Part shown: piece by piece, positions 1 through 6,035 of the stretch
Numbering within the stretch: the first letter of the stretch is position 1
Layout: every line of letters starts with the position of its first letter
Assembly (NCBI GenBank): GCA_016256075.1
Contig: SDVU01000677.1
Span: 1 to 11,430 of the forward strand
DNA from: Dictyocoela muelleri
Lineage: Eukaryota; Microsporidia
Reading direction: 5' to 3'
Length of the DNA stretch: 11,430 nucleotides
Notes under the pieces: generated by a model
The model's input: the letters and a program-made list of their open reading frames with translations, nothing else
Database searches by the model: none
What the model was told of the DNA's origin: nothing
Program-made: the position numbers and the translations under genes

Positions 1-36
1 TTCATTATCAAAAATTGATTTTTCTCTTAATAAAAA

Positions 37-155
37 GGGGGGACATTATTTGTCGTGAGGCTCTTAATTAATTTTTAAAATCAAAAATGGATTTTTTTAA
101 ATTTCAAATTTAATTTGATAGGGGTCATTATTTGCAGGGGGACATTATATGTCGT
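37..155 (+). repeat. Pair of 19-bp direct repeats about 100 bp apart
   Basis: The string GGGGGACATTATTTGTCGT at 37-56 recurs as GGGGGACATTATATGTCGT at 137-155 with one difference. A third partial relative, GGGGTCATTATTTGCA, starts at 121. The sequence looks like the end of a mobile element (G-run followed by a fixed motif), but no inverted partner is visible in the window, so whether these are transposon ends or tandem duplication products is unknown. Confidence 0.55.
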
Positions 156-510
156 AACATTAATGAATAACCCTGTAAAACATTTCATTAAAATTTTAGG
201 CATATTTATATTATGTGGAGAGTTTTCCCTCAGTGTATGATATGGTTTCATAAAAAAGTTGACATAATGATTAAGATTATTTAGATTTTTCAATATTATA
301 ATAAAATATTTAGGTTTCTTTAAAAAATACTGTCAATGACATTAATCAGTTTGAAAAATAATTAAAAAGTTGAATATCTCTTCTACATTGTCAAATTAAA
401 TTAATTATATTGTAAAATAATAAGATCATATAAAGTTTGGGTAAAAAAAGGCTTAGTAAATTGATTGTAGATATAAAAAATAGATTCTTTATTGATATAT
501 GGCACCTTTT

Positions 511-880
511 AATTTATATGCCGCTTTTTATTTATATACACACTTCAATTTATATTCCATTTAAATTTATATGCCGTCTTTTATTTTATATTGTCATGCT
601 CAAAGGGAAATGAGCGTGTTTTTAGATAAATTTCAATAAAAAATTTCTGTGAAGGAGATACATTTCTAAAAATTAAAAGGATTTATAAAAGTATTTTTGT
701 CAAACATTCCTTTATTTATTTTTCTGTTTTCATTTATACTTTTACTTCTTTATAAAGGCAGTATTACTTTTAATTTGTTGTTTTATTTAACAATAAAAAA
801 AGGAACATAATTTATCGTCTCAATTTTGTTGAGTTTCAACAATATACACTTTATATTTATATGCCGCTTTTTAAAAAATA
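511..880 (+). repeat. Dispersed short repeat around TTTATATGCCGCTTTTTA
   Basis: Near-identical copies lie at 511-536, 564-590 and 855-880, each with the core TTTATATGCCG followed by CTTTTTA or TCTTTTA. Weaker relatives occur at about 499-512 and 547-560. These GC-containing cores stand out in the AT background. No coding potential or known function is recognised. Confidence 0.5.
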
Positions 881-939
881 AAATTTTATCCTTAAGACGA
901 GGATTTAAGAAAAAAGGATTATAGAAGATACCGCTTAAA

Positions 940-990
940 GGAAAGCTGACATGGCCATAGTGAGTGTGTTTTTTTCAAAAATAAACACCC
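940..990 (+). repeat. Left terminal inverted repeat of the Merlin element
   Basis: It begins GGAAAGCTGACATGGCCA and is the imperfect reverse complement of 1898-1947. Its inner edge (about 966-990) holds a small inverted repeat, GTGTTTTTTT against AAATAAACAC, so the arm itself can form a hairpin. The right end has the same design, better preserved. Confidence 0.8.
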
Positions 991-1003
991 TTGTTTTAAA
1001 TGA

Positions 1004-1772
1004 AAAAAATTAGGAGAAAAACTTACAAATAATTTTCAGGGAGTTGTTGACGAAAGAAGCAGTCTCACTAGATGTCCACATTGCTTTATGCGGGTCTATA
1101 TAGTGAAGAATTTGAGGCATGTCAGATGTCGTAACAGATTCTGTAGGTATCAATTTCTTCTTCATAAAAATAAAATTTTTTATAATAATAAATTAAAAAA
1201 CGAGGAAATATTGAAGGTAATTTATTTTCTATTACAAGGAGGAAGAACTGGGTTTATTCGTTCAATTACAGGAGTAAGTAAGCCCACGATACGTAGACTA
1301 AGACTTGCTCTAACAGGTATCTTAAATAATATTTTTAATAGAAATATTGGTAAAATAGGTGGGAAAGGTGTATTGTTGAGATAGATGAAAGTAAGTTCAG
1401 AAAAGTAAATATAACAGAGGTCATACTGTCGAGGGTGTTTTGGTAGTGGGTCTTGTAGAGAAGACTGTTGACAGGAGAATTATTTTTGTGCCGGTAGAGA
1501 ATAGAAATAGTGAAACTTTACTTGAAATTATAAGTAAATATGTTGATAAAGAAAGCATAATTTATACTGATTGCTGGAGGAGGTATAGTGGATTAAATAA
1601 TGAGGGATACCAACATTTTACGGTGAATCACAGTAAAGAGTTCGTTAATATTGATAATGGGGTGCACAGTAATACTATTAAAGGTAATTGGTCTGCTCTT
1701 AAATCTAGTATTCCTTCACGATACAGAACACGAAGGCATATTCAATTTCACCTCCTATTATACATGTTGTAG
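1004..1772 (+). pseudogene. Merlin/IS1595-family (ISXO2-like) transposase, broken
   Basis: The frame is open from 1004 but has no ATG before 1088, so the original start is lost or lies in changed sequence. Reading order: zinc-ribbon half CPHC (1073-1084) and CRNRFC further on; a helix-turn-helix-like stretch ending GVSKPTIRRLR; then the RNase H-fold catalytic core. The core is spread over three frames. The first catalytic aspartate (EID, codon 1384-1386) is in a different frame from the zinc ribbon (shift near 1370-1378), and the rest (KYNRGHTVEG onward, from about 1407) is in a third frame. The second aspartate is in YTDCW (codon 1569-1571). At the third site, 36 residues later, family members carry glutamate in an N-x-I-E-G-x-W context; here it reads NTIKGNW, a lysine (codon 1680-1682). 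The gene therefore has at least two frameshifts, a lost start and a dead active site. Confidence 0.85.
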
Positions 1773-1897
1773 AGAAATATAAAAGAATGTTTGTTTAAAA
1801 AAGTACTTGAGGCGCTATAAAAAATAGTAAACATATTTTTTCCTCAAATAATTTATTTATTATTTTAAAATTCTTTAGAATCAGTCAAAAAAATTAG

Positions 1898-1947
1898 GGG
1901 TGATTTTTTTTAAAAAAACACCCTTAATGTGGCCATATATGCTTTCC
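1898..1947 (-). repeat. Right terminal inverted repeat of the Merlin element
   Basis: Read on the minus strand it starts GGAAAGCATATATGGCCA and matches the left end over about 50 bp with scattered changes. Its inner edge is a near-perfect hairpin: GGGTG at 1898-1902 pairs with CACCC at 1919-1923, and the T-run between pairs with the following A-run. Confidence 0.8.
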
Positions 1948-2012
1948 CAGACCCAAAATTTTTTTCTAACCCTTTTTTCATCTTTTTTTAACAAAGGTTA
2001 AATTTTTTTTTT

Positions 2013-2350
2013 AAAAATATGGGTTAAAAATTATAGGTTGAAAAATATGGGTTGAAAAATATGGGTTAAAAAAATATGTGTATAAAAATATGGGTTAAAA
2101 GGCAATTATAAAAAGTAAGGGTAAAAAATATGGAAAAAAAAAGGTTAGGGTTGAAAAAAATGTAGTGAAAAATACAGGATAAAAAATATGGGTTCAAAAA
2201 TATGGGTTCAAAAATATGGGCTAAAAAATATGTTTTAAAAATAAGGGGTAAAATAAGGGTTATAAATAAGGGTTGAAAAATAAGGGTTGAAAAATATGGA
2301 TTAAAAAATATAGTTTAAAAAATATAAGTCAAAAAAAGGGTAAAAAATAA
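2013..2350 (+). repeat. Degenerate G-rich array, GGGTTAAAAATAT-like units
   Basis: Roughly 20 or more irregular units of 11-17 bp with the theme GGGTTRAAAAATAT (GGGTTAAAAA, GGGTTGAAAAATAT, GGGTTCAAAAATAT, GGTTAGGGTTGAAAA). All Gs are on the plus strand. The unit resembles an eroded telomere-like repeat with A-rich spacers. It is the mirror partner of the C-rich array at 2785-3412. No coding potential. Confidence 0.75.
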
Positions 2351-2389
2351 TGAATAAAAATAATTAATCGGAGCGAATTCAGTGAATCA

Positions 2390-2660
2390 TCTATAAATCT
2401 GGCAAAATGGGTCTATAAGTTTGAAAATGGGGTTTATAACTTTGAAAATGGAGTTTATAACTTTGAAAATGGGGTTTATAACTTTGAAAATGGGGTTTTA
2501 TAACTTTGAAAAAATGGGTTTATAACTTTGAAAATGGGGTTTACAACTTTGAAAAAAGTGTTTATAATTTTAATAAAAGTTGTTATACTTTGAAAACCCC
2601 TGTATAACTGTGAAGAAATGGGTTGATTACTTCTAAAAAATAAGTCTATAACTATGGAAA
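2390..2660 (+). repeat. 21-bp minisatellite, unit TTTATAACTTTGAAAATGGGG
   Basis: About eleven tandem units of 21-23 bp, best preserved between 2412 and 2545, decaying to the right. Because the unit is a multiple of three, it gives a spurious open frame on the minus strand (2476-2724), which is not a gene. Related but more diverged units recur at 3660-3830 (reverse orientation) and 4010-4262 (forward). Confidence 0.8.
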
Positions 2661-2692
2661 ACACTATAAAAAAGTGAAATTTTTTATGATTG

Positions 2693-2770
2693 CGAATTTG
2701 GGGGTTCCGAATTGGGGGATGCATTTAATTAAAATAAGAAAAATTTAGTGGAGAATTCGGGGGGGGGGAA
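2693..2770 (+). repeat. G-run cluster with repeated GAATT-GGGGG
   Basis: Three relatives of the string CGAATTGGGGG occur: G5 at 2700-2704, G5 at 2714-2718 and G10 at 2759-2768, each preceded by GAATT, GAATTT or GAATTC. In a genome this AT-rich, three long G-runs within 70 bp at the centre of the mirrored block are unusual. They could support G-quadruplex formation, but the spacing (one 40-nt loop) is not ideal. Confidence 0.5.
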
Positions 2771-2784
2771 TTTGGAGTGAATAC

Positions 2785-3412
2785 TGTATTTTTTTTACAT
2801 TATTTTTTAACCATTATTTTTAACTCCTATTTTTTAACCATTATTTTTTTACCCTATTTTATTAACCTTATTATTAACCCTTAATTTTAACCTTTTTAAA
2901 CCACCTTTAACCCCTATTTTTAACGCATTTTTAACCCTTATTTTTTCAACTCTTATTTTACAACTTTTTTAACATTAATTTTTAATCCATATTTTTTAAC
3001 CCTTATTTTTTTAACTCTATTTTTTAACACTTATTTTTTTAACCCTGTTTTTTAACCTTTATTTTTTAGCTCTTTTTTTTTATCCTTATCTTCCAACCTT
3101 AATTTTTTAACCCCAATTTTTAAACCATATTTTTAATCAATATTTTAATCCTTATTTTTAATCCTTATTTTTTAACACATGTTTTTAACCCATATTTTTT
3201 TTCTCATATTTTTTAACCCTTAATTTTACCCCTTTTTTCAACACTTATTTTTCAACACTTAGTTTTTAATTCTTATTTTTAAGCATTATATTTTAACCCA
3301 TATTTTTTACCACTTATTTTTCAAATATATTTTTTAATAATTATTTTTTAACATTTATTTTTAACTATATTTTTCAAACATTATTTTTTAACACGTATTT
3401 TTTTTTATTTCT
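2785..3412 (-). repeat. Degenerate C-rich array, reverse complement of the G-rich array
   Basis: About forty irregular units of 12-18 bp with the theme TATTTTTTAACCC or CTTATTTTTAACC. On the minus strand they read GGGTTAAAAAATA, the same motif as the array at 2013-2350. The two arrays face each other across the minisatellite and G-runs, forming a large imperfect inverted repeat. No coding potential. Confidence 0.75.
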
Positions 3413-3660
3413 TATTTCCCGATATTCGTAATTTCAGCCTCGAACTGCGCAATAAAATGCTATAAACTGTAATAATTACTCGTACAAATGTCAATTCTCG
3501 ATATACATCATATTTATTATTTTGTGCAGATTTTAGGTATTTTTGTAAAAACCGTAAATTGACGTGTAAATATTATCAGAATAAAGCAAAGCATTTCTTA
3601 AAACACTTTTTGTTGTATGCCGTAGTGTTCTTATTTAGCAAAGGAGAATTCTCCTTTACA
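3413..3660. other. AT-rich spacer with an 18-bp perfect palindrome
   Basis: Non-coding spacer between the two mirrored repeat blocks. It contains the perfect palindrome AAAGGAGAATTCTCCTTT (3640-3657) and a TGCGCAATAA decamer (3446-3455) that recurs at 4276-4285 on the far side of the second mirrored block. No gene is seen. Confidence 0.5.
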
Positions 3661-3830
3661 CCATTTTTTAGATGTATAGACATGTTTTTATAGGTATAGC
3701 CACATTTTTTCCAGAATCATGGACACATTTTGCAAAACTTATAGACACAATTTACAAGGTTTAGAAATATTTGGGAATTATGGACACATCTTATATATTT
3801 ATACAAAATAGACTCAATAAATAATGCATA
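3660..3830 (-). repeat. Degenerate minisatellite, reverse orientation
   Basis: Units with the theme TTATAGACACAATTTTGCAAAA are the reverse complement of the GTGTCTATAA..TTTGAAAAA theme found at 4010-4262. They recur every 20-30 bp (around 3673, 3718, 3743 and 3782) and are strongly eroded. Confidence 0.55.
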
Positions 3831-4009
3831 TAAACCTTGAATTTTATAAATTGTCAGTACTATCAGGTTTAGCATCTATATTTTTTCATGAGGATAAAAT
3901 TATTCAAAATTTTTTAAAGTATATTTCGATTGATTTTTTACTCAATAAAAAATCAAATGCTTAACAAGGAAGTACATTAAATTATTAGCTATTTTAATTC
4001 ATAGGTATT

Positions 4010-4262
4010 ATTTATGTGGGTCTATTTTTGTAAAAATATTTGAAATGTGTCTATACTTTAAAAAATGTTTATATAGCATCAGTAAATTGTGTCTATAAAT
4101 CTGAAAAAATGAGTATATAACTCTATAAAAATGCGTTAATTAGTCTGAAAGAAATATGTTATAAGTCCGAAAGAAAGGTGTCAATAAAGTTGGAAAAGGG
4201 CTCTATTATTTTGAAAAAATAGGCCTAAAACTTTGAAAAAATGAGGATGAAAATTCGGAAAA
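4010..4262 (+). repeat. Degenerate minisatellite, forward orientation
   Basis: About ten units of 21-25 bp with the theme GTCTATAACTTTGAAAAAATG. It is related to the minisatellite at 2390-2660 and inverted relative to 3660-3830, with about 180 bp of unrelated AT-rich DNA between the arms. No open reading frame of note. Confidence 0.6.
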
Positions 4263-4334
4263 ACAGGCCTGTTAGTGCGCAATAACGTCTAAAACTCTAT
4301 GAAACTTTATATTATGCTGTGAATTGCTCTTTTT

Positions 4335-4550
4335 GAATATATTAATGTAAATTTTTGTATATATTAATGAACATTTTCGCATATATTAATGAAAATTTTT
4401 GCATATATTAATAAAAAAAATTTGCACATATAATTGAAAATTTTTACATTATTAATGAAAATTTTTGGTTCTTACCCCGGGTAAGAACCAAATTTTAGCA
4501 TATATTAATGCATTACCCGGTAATAAAAATCAATGTATATATTAAAAAAT
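4335..4550 (+). repeat. Tandem array of about 23-bp units, GCATATATTAATGAAAATTTTT
   Basis: Six adjacent units run from 4335 to about 4467, with one or two more (4498-4511 and near 4534) on the other side of the hairpin palindrome at 4464-4492. The last adjacent unit leads directly into the palindrome, so the palindrome appears to have inserted into, or arisen within, the array. Confidence 0.7.
4464..4492. repeat. 29-nt perfect hairpin palindrome (14-bp arms, 1-nt centre)
   Basis: The arm TTTGGTTCTTACCC (4464-4477) is followed by one C and then the exact reverse complement (4479-4492). Outer A and T runs continue the pairing imperfectly. It is the strongest short inverted repeat in the window. 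A smaller relative, ATTACCCGGTAAT, lies 20 bp downstream (about 4512-4524) and shares the TTACCCGG core. With no T-run or adjacent gene, a terminator role is unsupported. A protein-binding or recombination site is possible. Confidence 0.75.
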
Positions 4551-4578
4551 ATCAATTTATATTAAAATAATAAAAGCC

Positions 4579-4632
4579 CTCGCGGTGCGCCTAAGTCTCG
4601 CAGTGCGCATAAGTCTCGCGCTGCGCTCGATA
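4579..4632. repeat. GC-rich 18-bp tandem triplicate
   Basis: Three consecutive 18-bp units, each of the form CTCGC-GTGCGC-TAAGT (4579-4596, 4597-4614, 4615-4632), with the third diverging at its end. The block is well over half G+C in surroundings that are mostly A+T. On the minus strand it would read as a repeated ARDLCALRDLGAPR peptide inside a 61-codon open frame (4562-4747), but the rest of that frame has no support as a protein. Confidence 0.7.
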
Positions 4633-4639
4633 CATATTC

Positions 4640-5205
4640 TGTTTCATTCATTTCAAGGTTTCTTAGGTGGTTGTACTCTGTTTTTTTGCAAATATCATCT
4701 TTAAAAACAACAGAAATTGAAATTTTACAATATGTGCATAACCACAATGATTTTTTATATTATTATAAAAAAATGATAAATTCTCATACAAAATAAATGT
4801 TTTTTTTCATCTTTGACTTTTAATAAAAAAAATTTAATTATCGATAGTGGATAAAGAGAATTGGACGAAAATGCGACAACTCGCCCAAATTGAGTAATTT
4901 GTCGTATTAAGAAAGAATATATTAAGTCATTAACAATATTAGAGCATAGTTACGCGTGCTGTACTATATATTTACGGGTTTTCCCTAAATATTTAGGTTT
5001 TTTAAATTTACAAAAATTCCGTTTAATATCAAAACGGGAGAAATCTCAAAAATATCGATAACCAGTATTACTCGAAAAAATGATACAAAAAAAAACCTAA
5101 ATGACCAGCATTCTGCTGTGTCATTGATAAAACATATCAAATATATTCCTAACTCTAGTCAACTCGTGATTAGTACATAATTTAAACACAAAAAGTCACT
5201 AAGTT
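4640..5205. other. AT-rich intergenic region, no gene seen
   Basis: Nothing convincing is encoded. Small structures present: the 14-bp palindrome CCTAAATATTTAGG at 4984-4997, a 13-bp inverted repeat (ATTTAGGTTTTTT near 4991 against AAAAAACCTAAAT near 5090), and a 6-7 bp GCGACAA/TTGTCG inverted pair near 4873-4905. None matches a recognised regulatory element. Confidence 0.5.
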
Positions 5206-5209
5206 TTTA

Positions 5210-5419
5210 CTCAGGGTTCCTGTAAACATTCATACAACAGAGTGTATCAAAAATAAAATATTTTTTTTTGGTTTATCATGATGAGTTACACTGGGAGATA
5301 TGCTTTCCATATATAATTGTACGAAGAAAAAATATCTCACGATTAATAACACATCTGAGAACTCAAATATTATTTTTTTTCACAAGGTCTGTTGTACGAA
5401 TGTTTACAAAAACCCTGAG
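5210..5419. mobile_element. 210-bp MITE with 31-bp inverted ends and TA target duplication
   Basis: The left end (5210-5240, starting CTCAGGGTTCCTGTAAACAT) and the right end (5389-5419) are reverse complements at 28 of 31 positions. The dinucleotide TA directly flanks both ends (5208-5209 and 5420-5421), as expected for a Tc1/mariner-type element that inserts at TA. The 148-bp interior is AT-rich and encodes nothing, so this is a non-autonomous miniature element that would depend on a transposase elsewhere. A caution: TA duplications are short, and the flanks also share a T-run outside the TA. The near-identity of the ends suggests it is younger than the Merlin copy at 940-1947. Confidence 0.8.
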
Positions 5420-5421
5420 TA

Positions 5422-5688
5422 AAAAATGAATTCACAGAGAACTAAAAATCAAATACCAAACTTTCAAATAACATACCAGGGTTTAAATTGATGATGTTAT
5501 CAACATGTAATAAATTTTAATATTTACAATAAAATATTGTCTTTTAAAATAAAATGAATCTTTGACCTAAAAAATTTTTATTTAAAGAAAAATGTATAAC
5601 TAATTAGTATAAAATTTACCTTATATGTAAATTATCTCTATTTATTGATCATTTAATTTGATAATTACCTTTATATAAACCATCAATC
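5422..5688. other. AT-rich spacer, nothing recognised
   Basis: No gene, RNA signature or clear repeat was found between the MITE and the 9-bp satellite. Only short chance-level palindromes occur, such as TTGAT and ATCAA arms near 5487-5503. Confidence 0.5.
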
Positions 5689-5805
5689 TTTATTTAATTT
5701 ATTTAATTTATTTAATTTATTTAATTTATTTAATTTATTTAATTTATTTAATTTATTTAATTTATTTAATTTATTTAATTTATTTAATTTATTTAATTTA
5801 TTTAA
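5689..5805 (+). repeat. Thirteen perfect tandem copies of the 9-mer TTTATTTAA
   Basis: 117 bp made of thirteen uninterrupted copies of a 9-bp A/T-only unit, ending 230 bp before the kinase start codon. The lack of any variant copy implies recent expansion or active homogenisation, so the length is likely polymorphic between isolates. It could act as a nucleosome-depleting or DNA-unwinding tract in the kinase promoter region, but that is inference only. Confidence 0.9.
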
Positions 5806-6035
5806 ATTATGTTATCAATAAATAATCACTTTATAGGAGATATACCTATAGAATAATCAAATGATTTTTTTGATCGAAAAATACCTATTAAATCCAAAAA
5901 GATACAAATTTAAATCCATTGATATTTATAAAAATACATCCTAAAAATCTTTAGGTTGACCGGATTATGTCAATTGGAAGTTTAAAATCTGAAACAAAAA
6001 ATTTAAACTATAAAATGTAAAATGATTAAATTCAT
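5806..6035 (+). promoter_or_regulatory. 5' flank of the kinase gene, no defined promoter
   Basis: AT-rich sequence without a TATA-type or CCC/GGG-type microsporidian signal that I can point to with confidence. A small inverted repeat, TATAGG (5832-5837) with CCTATA (5845-5850), is the only local structure. An out-of-frame ATG at 6021 precedes the chosen start by 15 bases. Confidence 0.25.

Larger units (their letters stand above)
1..939. other. AT-rich intergenic region with no convincing gene
   Basis: No open reading frame here resembles a protein. The longest, on the minus strand at 81-293, runs straight through the direct repeats at 37-155 and has a low-complexity composition expected by chance. 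The content is AT-rich spacer carrying two small repeat families, annotated separately: a GGGGACATTAT-type repeat at the left edge and a TTTATATGCCG-type repeat at 511-880. No RNA gene signature (A/B box pair, conserved stem) was seen on either strand. Confidence 0.7.
940..1947 (+). mobile_element. Merlin/IS1595-type DNA transposon, complete ends, dead transposase
   Basis: An element of 1,008 bp bounded by terminal inverted repeats of about 50 bp (940-990 and 1898-1947). Both ends start GGAAAGC, share ATGGCCA, and end with GTGTTTTTTT and CACCC motifs. Between them lies a decayed transposase of the ISXO2/IS1595 fold (zinc-ribbon CPHC, catalytic EID and YTD, and an H-N-I-x-G-W block), which places it in the Merlin superfamily, a cut-and-paste DNA transposon group present in microsporidia. 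The 8-9 bp target duplication expected for Merlin is not convincing: the flanks (CCGCTTAAA left, CAGACCCAA right) agree at only about four positions. With the broken reading frame, this suggests an old insertion. Confidence 0.85.

Noticed and set aside
81-293. 70-codon minus-strand open frame at the left edge
   Set aside because: It overlaps direct repeats, has biased Asn/Lys/Phe composition and shows no recognisable domain.
931-1956. 8-9 bp target-site duplication around the Merlin element
   Set aside because: The flanks CCGCTTAAA and CAGACCCAA agree at about four of nine positions, no better than chance in this sequence.
2390-2660. CRISPR array
   Set aside because: The units are directly adjacent with no unique spacers, vary in length and decay gradually, which is a minisatellite; the genome is also eukaryotic.
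2476-2724. 82-codon minus-strand open frame
   Set aside because: It is the translation of the 21-bp minisatellite; a unit length divisible by three keeps a frame open without selection.
3430-3455. Minus-strand B-box-like string GCAGTTCGAGGC
   Set aside because: It departs from GGTTCGANTCC at key positions and has no A box at tRNA spacing.
4562-4747. 61-codon minus-strand open frame containing the RDL repeats
   Set aside because: Only the 18-bp repeat part looks non-random; the remainder has no similarity I recognise, so it is recorded as a repeat and not as a gene.
5280-5320. Fragment of a second Merlin end (TATGCTTTCC) inside the MITE
   Set aside because: Only about ten bases match the Merlin terminus, too short to separate from chance.
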